Assembly (NCBI RefSeq): GCF_020525925.1
Contig: NZ_CP084876.1
Location: 1,364,001-1,428,000 of the forward strand
Source: Klebsiella quasipneumoniae subsp. quasipneumoniae
GTDB taxonomy: Bacteria; Pseudomonadota; Gammaproteobacteria; Enterobacterales; Enterobacteriaceae
DNA: 64,000 bases
Reading direction: 5' to 3'
The notes under the pieces are model-generated. The model saw only the letters and a program-made list of their open reading frames with translations, did not search any database and was not told where the DNA came from. The position numbers and the translations under genes are program-made. Below are positions 1 through 9,012 of the stretch, in pieces. Every line of letters starts with the position of its first letter. Positions within the stretch are counted from its first letter, which is position 1.

Positions 1-831
1 GGTATTCTGCTCTTGCTGGCCTTTGTGGTGCTGCCGGTGGCCTGGCAGCAGGGGATCTACCTTATCCGCGATATGCCGGGCATGCTTAACAAGCTCTCTG
101 ATTTCGCCGCCACGCTGCCGCGGCGCTATCCGGCGTTGATGGATGCCGGCATCATCGATGCGATGGCGGAAAATATGCGCACCCGGATGCTGACGGTGGG
201 CGACTCGGTGGTCAAGTATTCTCTCGCCTCGCTGGTGGGGCTGCTCACGCTGGCGGTCTATCTGGTGCTGGTGCCGCTGATGGTCTTCTTCCTGCTGAAG
301 GATAAAGAGCAGATGCTCAACGCGGTACGCCGCGTGCTGCCGCGAAACCGCGGTCTGGCCGGGCAGGTGTGGAAGGAGATGAACCAGCAAATCACCAACT
401 ACATTCGCGGTAAGGTGCTGGAGATGATTGTCGTCAGCGTCGCCACCTGGATTGGCTTTATCCTTTTCGGCCTCAACTACTCGCTGCTGTTGGCGGTGCT
501 GGTGGGCTTCTCGGTGCTGATCCCCTATATCGGCGCGTTTGTGGTGACCATTCCGGTGGTAGGGGTGGCGCTGTTTCAGTTTGGCGCAGGCACCGAGTTC
601 TGGAGTCTGTTCGCGGTCTATCTGATTATTCAGGGACTGGATGGTAACCTGCTGGTACCGGTGCTGTTCTCGGAAGCAGTGAATCTGCACCCGCTGGTGA
701 TTATCCTGTCGGTGGTGATCTTTGGCGGTTTGTGGGGATTCTGGGGAGTCTTCTTCGCCATTCCGCTGGCCACGTTAATTAAAGCGGTGGTGCATGCCTG
801 GCCGGATGGTCTGGTCGTCGACGACGACTAA
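1..831 (+). CDS. perM: PerM, AI-2E family permease (5' end outside the window)
   Basis: This is the C-terminal part of an inner-membrane AI-2E/UPF0118 transporter. The reading frame is open from the first base, so the true start lies before the window. The 276 visible codons hold several hydrophobic segments, a central soluble stretch rich in charged residues (after VPLMVFFLLKDKEQ), and a C-terminal membrane block containing IPYIGAF and the usual family end near HPLVIILSVV. The E. coli orthologue PerM (YfgO) is a putative permease of uncertain substrate. The neighbour downstream is bcp, convergent, with a shared terminator. In E. coli the hyf hydrogenase operon lies between these two genes; here nothing does. 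Identity is well supported; the transported substrate is not known. Confidence 0.9.
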   Translation, partial: GILLLLAFVVLPVAWQQGIYLIRDMPGMLNKLSDFAATLPRRYPALMDAGIIDAMAENMRTRMLTVGDSVVKYSLASLVGLLTLAVYLVLVPLMVFFLLKDKEQMLNAVRRVLPRNRGLAGQVWKEMNQQITNYIRGKVLEMIVVSVATWIGFILFGLNYSLLLAVLVGFSVLIPYIGAFVVTIPVVGVALFQFGAGTEFWSLFAVYLIIQGLDGNLLVPVLFSEAVNLHPLVIILSVVIFGGLWGFWGVFFAIPLATLIKAVVHAWPDGLVVDDD

Positions 832-843
832 GGCATTGAGGAT

Positions 844-883
844 AAAAAAAGACGCCGGGCGAGGTTTTCTCCCCCGGCGTCTT
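844..883. terminator. Bidirectional terminator between perM and bcp
   Basis: A run of A (844-850) leads into GACGCCGGG (851-859), a 13-base loop and CCCGGCGTC (873-881). The A run reads as a U tract on the minus strand, serving bcp; on the plus strand the stem is followed by a short TTGCTTT, serving perM. Confidence 0.75.
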
Positions 884-891
884 GCTTTGCA

Positions 892-1362
892 TCAGGCGTT
901 TTCTTTCAGCCAGTTCAACACCACGTCGTGGTGATTGCTGGTTTTGAAGTCATCAAAGACGTGTTCGATTTTGCCATCGGCATCGACGAGGAAGCTGATA
1001 CGGTGGATCCCGTCGTAGGTTTTCCCCATAAAGGATTTTTCGCCCCAGACGCCAAACTGCTCGCAAACCTGATGGTTTTCATCAGACAGCAGCGTAAAGT
1101 TCAGCAGCTCTTTTTCGGCGAAACGGGAGAGCTTTTCCGGTTTATCGGTGCTGATGCCCAGCACTTCCACACCGGCTTTTTTCAGGTCGTCCATATTATC
1201 GCGCAAGCCGCACGCCTGGACGGTGCAGCCCGGGGTCATGGCTTTCGGGTAAAAATAAACCAGGACACGCTGTCCCTGGAAGTCGGTTAAATTTACTTCC
1301 TCGCCGTCCTGGTCCGGTAAGCTAAATTTCGGTGCAAGATCACCGGCTTTCAGTGGGGTCAT
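892..1362 (-). CDS. bcp: Bcp, thioredoxin-dependent thiol peroxidase
   Basis: A 156-aa peroxiredoxin of the atypical 2-Cys BCP/PrxQ class, which reduces H2O2 and organic peroxides in the cytoplasm at the expense of thioredoxin. The motif TPGCTVQACGL near residues 43-53 carries the peroxidatic Cys and the resolving Cys five residues later, as in E. coli Bcp. The length equals that of the E. coli protein. It lies 3 nt downstream of gcvR in the same direction, so the two are probably co-transcribed. The start ATG at 1362 gives the conserved N-terminus MTPLKAGDLAPKFSLPDQDG. Confidence 0.97.
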   Translation of the reverse strand: MTPLKAGDLAPKFSLPDQDGEEVNLTDFQGQRVLVYFYPKAMTPGCTVQACGLRDNMDDLKKAGVEVLGISTDKPEKLSRFAEKELLNFTLLSDENHQVCEQFGVWGEKSFMGKTYDGIHRISFLVDADGKIEHVFDDFKTSNHHDVVLNWLKENA

Positions 1363-1365
1363 GGG

Positions 1366-1932
1366 TTAAACTCCATCCTGTTCATCATGCTGTGAATAAT
1401 TAACGATGTTAATACTGCCTTGTGCGTTGAGTTCTGTACATAGGGCTTTGAACGCTTGTTCGATATTTGCTGCATTTTGCGTCGCAGGGCTGTGAGCCGT
1501 TATCTGGATAAAAAGCTGCGCGGAATCGCCGTCTCCCGGCTGCGTGCGGGACACCAGTTCCGCGATATTCATATTCCATGTATCGCACAGGGCAGTGAAG
1601 CGCTCGATGATATGCGGTGAGTCCGGCACCTCAACCTGGACCCAGACGGTGTTTGGCATGGCCTGCGGCGGGCGCGCGGTGGTGCGTTTCATCACGATCA
1701 ACAGCTCCAGCTCCGCGCCTTTCAGCGGCAGGGTTGATTCGATCAGGTTAATCGCATTCCACGAACCGGAAAGCAGCATGATAAACGTAAACTCATCACC
1801 GAGCATGGCCAGCCGGCTGTCTTCGATATTACAACCGCAGCTGCTGACGTGGCGAGTGATCGTATTCACGATGCCGGGACGGTCAGCCCCCAGGGCGGTA
1901 ATAACCAGATAGTGTTGTAATGAGGCTGTCAA
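1366..1932 (-). CDS. gcvR: GcvR, glycine cleavage system regulator
   Basis: A 188-aa protein with two ACT domains: residues about 8-75, beginning HYLVITALGADRPGIVN, and about 95-170. GcvR binds glycine and acts on the LysR-type activator GcvA to repress the gcvTHP glycine cleavage operon. I place the start at TTG 1930-1932 because AAGGAAG lies at a suitable distance (8 nt) upstream and the protein then begins at the same point as the E. coli protein. An in-frame ATG exists 33 nt further upstream (1963-1965), and the frame stays open well beyond that, but neither upstream start matches the family. It is followed by bcp after 3 nt and is divergent from dapA. Confidence 0.93.
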   Translation of the reverse strand: MTASLQHYLVITALGADRPGIVNTITRHVSSCGCNIEDSRLAMLGDEFTFIMLLSGSWNAINLIESTLPLKGAELELLIVMKRTTARPPQAMPNTVWVQVEVPDSPHIIERFTALCDTWNMNIAELVSRTQPGDGDSAQLFIQITAHSPATQNAANIEQAFKALCTELNAQGSINIVNYSQHDEQDGV

Positions 1933-2085
1933 ACCTGTTCTTCCTTTAAAAAGGTGAGGTAACATTAGGAAAGCATAAAAAAAACCGCCATACAACATCC
2001 CTGATGGCGTCGGGTCTCTTGCTTTTATTGCAGCTCCAAACGTAACATTGAGAATCTTGTCGCACTTCTGCTCTGAGGATGGCCC

Positions 2086-2964
2086 ATGTTCACGGGAAGT
2101 ATTGTAGCGCTTGTCACGCCGATGGATGAAAACGGTAATGTCTGCCGGACAAGCCTGAAAAAACTGATTGATTACCATGTCGCCAACGGAACCTCGGCGA
2201 TCGTTTCGGTAGGGACTACCGGTGAATCCGCAACGCTGAGCCATGAAGAGCATGGCGACGTGGTGATGATGACGCTGGAACTGGCTGACGGGCGTATCCC
2301 GGTTATCGCGGGAACGGGAGCCAATGCAACCGCAGAGGCGATTAGCCTGACCAAACGTTTTAACGACAGCGGCGTAGTCGGCTGCCTGACGGTCACTCCT
2401 TATTATAACCGTCCGACCCAGGAAGGCCTGTTCCAGCACTTTAAAGCTATCGCCGAACATACTGACCTGCCGCAAATTCTGTATAATGTGCCGTCCCGTA
2501 CCGGTTGCGATATGCTGCCGGAAACCGTTGGCCGTCTGGCGCAAATTAAAAATATTGTCGGTATTAAGGAAGCAACAGGGAACTTAAGTCGTGTTCACCA
2601 GATCAAAGAGCTGGTTTCAGACGACTTTATTCTGCTGAGCGGTGACGATGCGACCGGTATGGACTTTATGCAGCTCGGCGGCGTGGGCGTGATTTCCGTT
2701 ACCGCCAACGTGGCGGCGCGCGAAATGGCCGACATGTGCCGTCTGGCGCTGGCGGGTCAATTTGCCGAAGCCCGGGCGATTAACCAGCGTCTGATGCCAT
2801 TGCATACAAAATTATTTGTCGAACCCAATCCTATCCCGGTGAAATGGGGATGCAAGGCGTTGGGTCTTGTGGCGACCGATACGCTGCGCTTGCCGATGAC
2901 GCCTATCACCGACCAGGGTCGTGAAGCCGTTACCGCCGCGCTGAAGCATGCCGGTTTGCTGTAA
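2086..2964 (+). CDS. dapA: DapA, 4-hydroxy-tetrahydrodipicolinate synthase
   Basis: A 292-aa class I aldolase-like enzyme that condenses pyruvate with L-aspartate semialdehyde, the first committed step to diaminopimelate and lysine. Visible active-site elements are GTTGES (about residues 43-48), [10 protein letters not shown] with the catalytic Tyr (about 132-141) and GIKEATGN with the Schiff-base Lys (about 159-166). The length matches E. coli DapA (292). It is divergent from gcvR, and bamC starts 16 nt after its stop, so dapA-bamC is an operon as in E. coli. The start ATG follows TCTGAGGATGGCCC, a good ribosome binding site. Confidence 0.98.
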   Translation: MFTGSIVALVTPMDENGNVCRTSLKKLIDYHVANGTSAIVSVGTTGESATLSHEEHGDVVMMTLELADGRIPVIAGTGANATAEAISLTKRFNDSGVVGCLTVTPYYNRPTQEGLFQHFKAIAEHTDLPQILYNVPSRTGCDMLPETVGRLAQIKNIVGIKEATGNLSRVHQIKELVSDDFILLSGDDATGMDFMQLGGVGVISVTANVAAREMADMCRLALAGQFAEARAINQRLMPLHTKLFVEPNPIPVKWGCKALGLVATDTLRLPMTPITDQGREAVTAALKHAGLL

Positions 2965-2980
2965 AGTTTAGGGAGATTTG

Positions 2981-4015
2981 ATGGCTTACTCAGTACAGAA
3001 GTCGCGCCTGGCGAAGGTTGCGGGTGTTTCGCTGGTTCTACTCCTCGCGGCCTGTAGTTCCGACTCGCGCTATAAGCGTCAGGTGAGCGGTGATGAGGCC
3101 TATTTACAGGCGTCACCGTTGAGCGAACTTCACGCGCCGGCGGGGATGATCCTGCCGATTCAGGTGGGTGATTACAATATTCCGGTGGCCAACAGCACCG
3201 GCGCGGTCGGCAAGGCGCTGGACATTCGCCCGCCGGCGCAGCCGCTGGCATTGGTTAGCGGCGCCCGCACCCAGTTCAACGGCGATACCGCGACGCTGAT
3301 GGTCGAAAACGGCCGCAGCGGTTCGCTGTGGGCGCAGGTTACCAGCATTCTTCAGTCGAAGAACTACGTTATCGCCAAGCGCGATGATGCGAGCCAGACG
3401 CTGAACACCGACTGGGTTGAGTGGAACCGTCTTGATGAAGATCAGCAGTATCGCGGTCGTTATCAAATCTCCGTCAAACCGCAGGGCTATCAGCAAGCGA
3501 TTGTGGTCAAGCTGGTGAATCTGGAGCAGGCGGGTAAACCGGTTGCCGATCCGGCGTCACTGCAGCGCTACAGCACCGCCATGCTGAACGTCATTTCGGA
3601 AGGCCTGGACATGAACGCCACCAGCGCCCAGAACGCCGCTCAGCGCAGCGCGGGCGCCACCTTCGACGTGCAGAGCGCTGCCGACGATACTGGCCTGCCA
3701 ATGCTCGTCGTTCGCGCGCCGTTTAACATGGTGTGGCAGCGTCTGCCGGGCGCCCTCGAGAAAGTGGGGATGAAAGTGACCGACAGCACGCGCTCTCAGG
3801 GCAGCATGGCGCTGACCTACAAGCCGCTGTCTGACAGCAGCTGGCAGGAGCTGGGCGCACGCGACCCGCAGCTGGTCTCCGGTGACTACAAACTTCAGGT
3901 CGGCGACCTCGATAACCGCAGTAGCCTGCAGTTCATCGACCCGAAAGGCCACACCCTGACGCAGTCGCAAAATGACGCTCTGGTAGCCGTATTCCAGGCC
4001 GCATTTAACAAGTAA
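2981..4015 (+). CDS. bamC: BamC, outer-membrane assembly lipoprotein
   Basis: A 344-aa lipoprotein of the BAM complex, which folds beta-barrel proteins into the outer membrane. A signal peptide ends in the lipobox LLAAC, with the lipidated Cys at residue 25, followed by the unstructured N-terminal segment that contacts BamD and two helix-grip domains. The ATG at 2981 follows GGGAG at 2971-2975. A TTG three bases earlier is also in frame, but the ATG gives exactly the E. coli length. It sits in an operon behind dapA and is followed by a terminator hairpin at 4018-4046. Confidence 0.97.
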   Translation: MAYSVQKSRLAKVAGVSLVLLLAACSSDSRYKRQVSGDEAYLQASPLSELHAPAGMILPIQVGDYNIPVANSTGAVGKALDIRPPAQPLALVSGARTQFNGDTATLMVENGRSGSLWAQVTSILQSKNYVIAKRDDASQTLNTDWVEWNRLDEDQQYRGRYQISVKPQGYQQAIVVKLVNLEQAGKPVADPASLQRYSTAMLNVISEGLDMNATSAQNAAQRSAGATFDVQSAADDTGLPMLVVRAPFNMVWQRLPGALEKVGMKVTDSTRSQGSMALTYKPLSDSSWQELGARDPQLVSGDYKLQVGDLDNRSSLQFIDPKGHTLTQSQNDALVAVFQAAFNK

Positions 4016-4017
4016 TC

Positions 4018-4046
4018 AAAAGGGCTGGAGCAATCCGGCCCTTTTA
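4018..4046 (+). terminator. Terminator after bamC
   Basis: AAAAGGGC (4018-4025) pairs with GCCCTTTT (4038-4045) across a 12-base loop, and the pairing runs into the T tract. It ends the dapA-bamC operon. Confidence 0.7.
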
Positions 4047-4056
4047 ATATATAGTG

Positions 4057-4072
4057 ACGCAAACGTGTGCGT
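4057..4072 (+). promoter_or_regulatory. PurR operator of purC
   Basis: The 16-mer ACGCAAACGTGTGCGT is a near-perfect palindrome that fits the PurR consensus (ACGCAAACGTTTNCGT) except at the centre. It lies upstream of purC, a known PurR-regulated gene. An ERIC element begins at its last base, so the operator is about 170 bp from the purC start codon. Confidence 0.85.
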
Positions 4073-4198
4073 ATACACATCATCCTTCAAATTGCCTCTT
4101 TGTTGGCCGCCTTCGTTCAACCCAGTCACTTACTTTTGTAAGCTCCTGGGGATTCGCTCAGTTGCCGCCTCGATGCACTTTGAATGATTTTGTGTATA
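4072..4198. repeat. ERIC (intergenic repeat unit) element, 127 bp
   Basis: The core contains CAGTCACTTACTTTTGTAAG and CTCCTGGGGATTC, which match the classical ERIC primer sequences. The ends are inverted repeats: TATACACA (4072-4079) with ATC.TTCAA just inside, mirrored by TTGAATGATTTTGTGTATA (4180-4198). The length of 127 bp is the standard ERIC length, and TA dinucleotides bound it, as expected for ERIC insertion. It lies between the PurR operator and purC. Confidence 0.93.
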
Positions 4199-4243
4199 GG
4201 TGGAAACGTATTTTTAGGCTCAATATCACTGGAGTAGTGAAAG

Positions 4244-4957
4244 ATGAAAAAGCAAGCTGAGTTGTATCGTGGTAAGGCGAAGACAGTATACAGCACCGAT
4301 AATCCGGACCTGCTGGTACTGGAATTCCGTAACGATACGTCAGCAGGTGATGGCGCGCGCATCGAGCAGTTCGATCGTAAAGGCATGGTGAATAACAAGT
4401 TCAACCACTTCATTATGAGCAAACTGGCAGAAGCGGGCATCCCTACCCAGATGGAAGCGCTGCTCTCCGATACCGAATGCCTGGTGAAAAAACTGGATAT
4501 GGTGCCGGTGGAGTGTGTGGTGCGTAACCGTGCGGCAGGCTCGCTGGTAAAACGTTTAGGCATTGAAGAAGGTATCGAGCTGAATCCGCCGCTGTTCGAT
4601 CTGTTCCTGAAAAACGATGCCATGCACGATCCGATGGTCAACGACTCCTACTGCGAAACCTTCGGCTGGGTGAGCAAAGAGAATCTGGCGCGGATGCGCG
4701 AGCTGACCTACAAAGCTAACGACGTGCTGAAAAAATTGTTCGATGACGCCGGTCTGATTCTGGTGGACTTTAAGCTGGAGTTTGGTCTGTTCAAAGGCGA
4801 AGTGGTGCTGGGCGATGAGTTTTCGCCGGACGGCAGCCGCCTGTGGGACAAAAACACCCTTGATAAAATGGACAAAGACCGCTTCCGCCAGAGCCTTGGC
4901 GGCCTGATCGAAGCCTACGAAGAAGTGGCTCACCGCCTGGGCGTTAAGCTCGACTAA
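4244..4957 (+). CDS. purC: PurC, SAICAR synthetase
   Basis: A 237-aa enzyme, the same length as E. coli PurC. It joins aspartate to CAIR with ATP to form SAICAR in de novo purine synthesis. The N-terminal ATP-binding part starts [17 protein letters not shown]. The signatures [12 protein letters not shown] (about 31-42) and LVDFKLEFG (about 174-182) are typical of the family. The start ATG follows GGAG at 4231-4234. The gene stands alone, with a strong hairpin after it. Regulation by PurR is implied by the operator at 4057-4072, but the ERIC insertion has changed the promoter-to-gene spacing, so the transcript start is uncertain. Confidence 0.98.
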   Translation: MKKQAELYRGKAKTVYSTDNPDLLVLEFRNDTSAGDGARIEQFDRKGMVNNKFNHFIMSKLAEAGIPTQMEALLSDTECLVKKLDMVPVECVVRNRAAGSLVKRLGIEEGIELNPPLFDLFLKNDAMHDPMVNDSYCETFGWVSKENLARMRELTYKANDVLKKLFDDAGLILVDFKLEFGLFKGEVVLGDEFSPDGSRLWDKNTLDKMDKDRFRQSLGGLIEAYEEVAHRLGVKLD

Positions 4958-4966
4958 CTCGCCCGC

Positions 4967-4994
4967 CGCCAGAAGATGGTCTCATCTTCTGGCG
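4967..4994 (+). terminator. Hairpin after purC
   Basis: CGCCAGAAGATG (4967-4978) and CATCTTCTGGCG (4983-4994) form a perfect 12-bp stem with a 4-base loop. Only a weak TCTCTT follows, so termination may be incomplete or the stem may protect the mRNA end. Confidence 0.65.
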
Positions 4995-5076
4995 TCTCTT
5001 GCTGTTTCCTGTGGTAATCCTGCGCTGAACCGCCTACGATCTCTGCTATTGATACATAACAGGGAATGAGGTGCTT

Positions 5077-5949
5077 ATGCGCTGGCAAGGGCGTCGCGAA
5101 AGCGACAATGTTGAAGATCGACGCGGTCAATCGGGCTCGCCGTTTGGCGGCGGGGGCGGCGGCTTCCGGCTGCCGAGCGGGAAGGGCGGCATTGTGCTGC
5201 TGATTATTGTGCTGGTGGCGGGCTATTACGGCGTGGATTTGACCGGCATGCTGACCGGCGAACCGATGCCGCAGCAGCAGACCTCCACGCAGCGCTCCAT
5301 CAGTCCAAAAGACGATGAAGCGGCGAAGTTTACTTCGGTGATCCTGGCCACCACCGAAGATACCTGGGGACCGATCTTTGAAAAGATGGGCCGCCAGTAC
5401 CCCCAGCCAAAGCTGGTGCTCTACCGCGGCGCGACCCGTACTGGCTGCGGTACCGGCCAGTCGGTGATGGGGCCGTTCTACTGTCCTGCCGACAGCACGG
5501 TCTATATCGACCTGTCATTCTACGATGAGATGAAAAATAAACTGGGCGCCGACGGCGACTTTGCCCAGGGGTACGTCATTGCCCATGAAGTGGGTCATCA
5601 CGTACAAAAACTGCTGGGCATTGAGCCGAAAGTCCGCCAGCAACAGCAGCATGCCACCGAGGCCGAAGCCAACCGGCTGTCGGTTAAGATGGAGCTGCAG
5701 GCAGACTGCTTCGCCGGCGTCTGGGGCCATAATATGCAGCAGCAGGATATTCTGGAAACCGGCGATCTGCAGGAGGCGCTGAACGCCGCCGAGGCCATCG
5801 GCGATGACCGTCTGCAGCAGCAGAGCCAGGGTCGGGTGGTACCGGACAGCTTTACCCACGGCACGTCAAAACAGCGCTACACCTGGTTCAAACGCGGTTT
5901 CGACAGCGGCGACCCGGCGCAGTGCAACACCTTCGGCAGCGCCCTGTAA
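5077..5949 (+). CDS. ypfJ: YpfJ, membrane-anchored neutral zinc metallopeptidase family protein
   Basis: A 290-aa protein of the YpfJ family (Zn_peptidase, PF04228). The N-terminus is charged ([11 protein letters not shown]), followed by a Gly-rich stretch (GGGGGGF) and one membrane segment near residues 38-53. The catalytic-type motif HEVGHH lies near residue 170. The biological substrate is not established. The ATG at 5077 is preferred over the in-frame GTG at 5071 because GAGG (5068-5071) would be its ribosome binding site, and E. coli YpfJ begins with the same [11 protein letters not shown]. tmcA follows after 9 nt in the same direction. Confidence 0.92.
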   Translation: MRWQGRRESDNVEDRRGQSGSPFGGGGGGFRLPSGKGGIVLLIIVLVAGYYGVDLTGMLTGEPMPQQQTSTQRSISPKDDEAAKFTSVILATTEDTWGPIFEKMGRQYPQPKLVLYRGATRTGCGTGQSVMGPFYCPADSTVYIDLSFYDEMKNKLGADGDFAQGYVIAHEVGHHVQKLLGIEPKVRQQQQHATEAEANRLSVKMELQADCFAGVWGHNMQQQDILETGDLQEALNAAEAIGDDRLQQQSQGRVVPDSFTHGTSKQRYTWFKRGFDSGDPAQCNTFGSAL

Positions 5950-5958
5950 TCGCCACCG

Positions 5959-7962
5959 ATGATGGACGCGCTGCTTGACCTCACCGCGCAGATGGCGCGG
6001 GAGGGAATTCGCCGCCTGCTGGTACTCAGCGGCGACGAGGCCTGGACGCTGCAGCAGGCGCAGGCGCTGCGGGAGAGGCTCGCCGGCGATGGCCTGTGGG
6101 TGGGCCCCGAGCCGGTTTTCGCGCCCGGGGTGGCGCCTGGCGCCCTGAAGACGCTGCTGGGGCGGGAAGTCATGCACGCCTTTTTCGATGCCCGGCGCGG
6201 ATTTGATGTAGCCGCCCTGGCGGCCCTGAGCGGTACCCTGCGGGCGGGAAGCTGGCTGGTGCTGCTGACGCCCCCCTTCGCCGACTGGCCGTCCCGGGTG
6301 GATGAGGACTCCCTGCGCTGGAGCGATACGCCCGACCCGATCTCTACCCCCCACTTTGTTCTCCGCTGCTGTCGGCAGTTTATCGCCGACCCCGATGTGC
6401 TGCTCTGGCGGCAGTCGGACTCGCCGCGGCTCCCGCTGGCCGTCCCGCGCCCTGACTGGCATCCCGCCGAGGGTCACCCGCTGGCCGAACAGGCGGTGAT
6501 CCTTGCGCAATTGTTGCGTCTACCGCCCGGTATCGCGGCGGTGACGGCTGAACGAGGGCGTGGCAAATCCGCCCTCGCGGGCATGTTGCTGCGCCAGCTC
6601 GCGGGCGAGGCCATCGTTACCGCCCCGACCCGCAGCGCCGTCGATGTGCTGGCGAGCTTTGCCGGCGAGGCGTTTCGCTTTATGGCGCCTGATGCGCTGC
6701 TGTCGTCGAAAGAAACGGCGTCCTGGCTGATTGTCGATGAGGCCGCGGCCATTCCGGCTCCGCTTCTCCGGCAGCTGGTAAGCCGTTTTCCCCGCACGCT
6801 ACTCACCACGACGGTGCAGGGTTATGAGGGCACCGGGCGCGGGTTCCTGCTGAAATTTTGCGCCAGCCTGCCCCATCTGCAGTCGTTCAGCCTGAGCGCG
6901 CCGATCCGCTGGGCAGTGGGCTGCCCGCTGGAGTCAGCCATCAGTCAGCTGCTGATCTTCAGCGATGAGGCATTTTGCGATGCGCCGACGGGGGAGGTTG
7001 CCGTGGAAGAGGTCGATCAGTCCAGCTGGCAAACGCGGCCGGCGCTGCCGGAGGCGATGTACCAGCTGTTGTCCGGGGCGCATTACCGCACTTCTCCTCT
7101 CGATCTGCGGCGCATGATGGACGCGCCGGGCCAGGCTTTCCGCTGCGCACGCGCCGGCGGCGCGGTGGCGGGCGCGCTGTGGCTGGTGGCCGAGGGGGGA
7201 CTTTCTCCTGAACTCAGCCGGGCGGTGTGGGCGGGTTTTCGCCGGCCGCGAGGGAACCTGGTCGCCCAGTCGCTGGCGGCGCATGGCGGCAGTCCCCTGG
7301 CGGCGACGCTGCGCGGGCTGCGGGTCAGTCGGATCGCCGTCCACCCCGCCCGCCAGCGCGAAGGGCTGGGGCAGCAGATGATCGCGGATATCGCCGCCGA
7401 TGCCGCAGGTTATGACTATCTCTCCGTCAGCTTTGGCTATACCCCTGAGCTGTGGCGCTTCTGGCAACGCTGCGGGTTTATCCTCGTGCGGCTGGGCACT
7501 CATCGCGAGGCCAGCAGCGGATGCTATACCGCGATGGCTCTGTTCCCGCTGACTGCAGCGGGGCATCAGCTCGCGCAGCGGGAGGCACAGCGGCTACAAC
7601 GCGATGAATACTGGCTGCGCCCGTGGCGGGACGCGCCCGCGCCGCTGCCGGCCGTTTCAGGGGCTATGCTTAGTGAGGAGGACTGGCTGGAAGCGGCCAG
7701 CTTTGCCTTCGCCCATCGCCCGCTGGCTGCGGCGCTGGGTTGCCTCAATCGTCTGCTGATGCAGGTCGACATGCCGTTGCCGGCGCTGCGCGGGCGCCTG
7801 CAGGGGGAAGAAGAGGCCGAACTCTGCGCCGCGCTGCAGCTAACAGGGCGTAAAGCTCTGCTGGCGAGATGGCGTCAGGAGGCCGCTGACGCCTTGCGCT
7901 TCCTCGATGCAGCGCGCGCTGAGGCGCTGCGTCAGCAGGTAGCGCACCTGCAATTTTTTTAA
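5959..7962 (+). CDS. tmcA: TmcA, tRNA(Met) cytidine acetyltransferase
   Basis: A 667-aa enzyme (E. coli TmcA has 671) that makes N4-acetylcytidine at the wobble base of elongator tRNA-Met using acetyl-CoA and ATP. Domain order: N-terminal DUF1726 region, an RNA-helicase-like ATPase domain with the Walker A sequence ERGRGKSALAG (about residue 200) and the Walker B-like VDEAAAIP, then a GNAT acetyltransferase domain (RVSRIAVHPARQREGLGQQM, about residues 455-475) and a C-terminal tRNA-binding tail. ATGATG at 5959 leaves the first or second Met open as start. It lies 9 nt behind ypfJ. The coding sequence is very GC-rich but in line with its neighbours. Confidence 0.97.
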   Translation: MMDALLDLTAQMAREGIRRLLVLSGDEAWTLQQAQALRERLAGDGLWVGPEPVFAPGVAPGALKTLLGREVMHAFFDARRGFDVAALAALSGTLRAGSWLVLLTPPFADWPSRVDEDSLRWSDTPDPISTPHFVLRCCRQFIADPDVLLWRQSDSPRLPLAVPRPDWHPAEGHPLAEQAVILAQLLRLPPGIAAVTAERGRGKSALAGMLLRQLAGEAIVTAPTRSAVDVLASFAGEAFRFMAPDALLSSKETASWLIVDEAAAIPAPLLRQLVSRFPRTLLTTTVQGYEGTGRGFLLKFCASLPHLQSFSLSAPIRWAVGCPLESAISQLLIFSDEAFCDAPTGEVAVEEVDQSSWQTRPALPEAMYQLLSGAHYRTSPLDLRRMMDAPGQAFRCARAGGAVAGALWLVAEGGLSPELSRAVWAGFRRPRGNLVAQSLAAHGGSPLAATLRGLRVSRIAVHPARQREGLGQQMIADIAADAAGYDYLSVSFGYTPELWRFWQRCGFILVRLGTHREASSGCYTAMALFPLTAAGHQLAQREAQRLQRDEYWLRPWRDAPAPLPAVSGAMLSEEDWLEAASFAFAHRPLAAALGCLNRLLMQVDMPLPALRGRLQGEEEAELCAALQLTGRKALLARWRQEAADALRFLDAARAEALRQQVAHLQFF

Positions 7963-8038
7963 CTAACTCATTCAGTTAAATGGCATGGTCATATCTGGCG
8001 AGCGGCGTACACTGCCCGCATACACAAAGGAGACAGCC

Positions 8039-8734
8039 ATGAAACACGATCATTTTATTGTTCAAAGCCCTGCGACGCCTGCGCAACAGCTGTTGCTGCT
8101 GTTTCATGGCGTGGGGGATAACCCGGTCTCCATGGGGCAAATTGGCAGCTGGTTCGCGCCGCAGTTTCCTGATGCGCTGATCGTTAGCATTGGCGGGGTG
8201 GAGCCTTGCGGTCCCAACGGCCGGCAGTGGTTTTCGGTGCAGGGAGTGACGGAAGAGAATCGTCAGCAGCGTATCGACGCCATTATGCCGACCTTTATTG
8301 ACATTGTGCGCTACTGGCAGGAAAAGAGCGGCGTCAGCCCGCTGGCCACCGCGCTGATCGGCTTCTCTCAGGGGGCGATCATGTCGCTGGAGAGCATCAA
8401 AGCGGCGCCGGATCTGGCTTCGCGGGTGATCGCTTTTAATGGCCGCTACGCGACGCTGCCGGTCACTGCAACGACGGCCACCACCATTCACCTGATCCAC
8501 GGTGGTGACGATCGGGTTATCGATCTGGCGTGGGCGGTGTCGGCTCAGGAGGCGTTGTTGCAGGCGGGGGGCGACGTGACCTTAGATATTGTTGACGATC
8601 TGGGGCATGCCATCGACGATCGCAGCATGCAGTTCGCGATTGAGCGACTGCGCTATACCGTGCCGAAGCACTATTTTGATGAGGCGCTGAGCGGCAGTAC
8701 GCCGAAAGGGGACGATATCATCGAAATGCTGTAA
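8039..8734 (+). CDS. ypfH: YpfH, alpha/beta-hydrolase esterase
   Basis: A 231-aa serine hydrolase of the carboxylesterase/phospholipase (abhydrolase_2) family. The N-terminal strand and oxyanion region read LLLLFHGVGDNP; the nucleophile elbow is GFSQGA (Ser near 112); HGGDDRVID supplies the acid and DLGHAID the His. E. coli YpfH has esterase activity on short acyl substrates; its natural substrate is not known. The ATG at 8039 follows AAGGAGACAGCC. An upstream in-frame start at 7985 would add 18 residues not seen in the family. It is convergent with ypfN. Confidence 0.93.
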   Translation: MKHDHFIVQSPATPAQQLLLLFHGVGDNPVSMGQIGSWFAPQFPDALIVSIGGVEPCGPNGRQWFSVQGVTEENRQQRIDAIMPTFIDIVRYWQEKSGVSPLATALIGFSQGAIMSLESIKAAPDLASRVIAFNGRYATLPVTATTATTIHLIHGGDDRVIDLAWAVSAQEALLQAGGDVTLDIVDDLGHAIDDRSMQFAIERLRYTVPKHYFDEALSGSTPKGDDIIEML

Positions 8735-8752
8735 CCCCGGCGGCCGGGGTTA
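8732..8752. terminator. Hairpin over the ypfH stop codon
   Basis: TAACCCCGG (8732-8740) and CCGGGGTTA (8744-8752) form a perfect 9-bp stem that includes the stop codon of ypfH. No T tract follows on either strand, so intrinsic termination is only possible, not clear. Confidence 0.4.
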
Positions 8753-8782
8753 CAGGCGGGCGGTACCGCGATAAAGGCAAAC

Positions 8783-8986
8783 TTACGGTTTCTTAGACTG
8801 GTCGTGCTTCGGCCAGTCGTCGTCATCGTCCCATTTATCGTTAAAATCACGGTGCGGCGGCAGATCGGGTTTGTTGTTGAGGAATTTTTTGTGGTCAACG
8901 CGGTTCAGATCTTTAATCACGTTGATAATTACCCCCACCAAAAAGACCAGCACCAGAATCCACCAGTGTTTAATAAGCCATTCCAT
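8783..8986 (-). CDS. ypfN: YpfN, UPF0370 small membrane protein
   Basis: A 67-aa protein with one N-terminal membrane segment ([20 protein letters not shown]) and a charged C-terminal tail with a run of Asp (DKWDDDDDW) and a Lys-rich end. It matches E. coli YpfN (66 aa) along its length; function unknown. It is the last gene of the yffB-dapE-ypfN operon, 26 nt behind dapE, and convergent with ypfH. Confidence 0.93.
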   Translation of the reverse strand: MEWLIKHWWILVLVFLVGVIINVIKDLNRVDHKKFLNNKPDLPPHRDFNDKWDDDDDWPKHDQSKKP

Positions 8987-9012
8987 GCGCGCTTCCTCTT
9001 TACGTCAGTACG

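Noticed and set aside
1366..2544. Extended minus-strand frame of 392 codons ending at gcvR
   Set aside because: The extra N-terminal 204 codons run opposite dapA; the gcvR family protein and a ribosome binding site define the TTG start at 1932.
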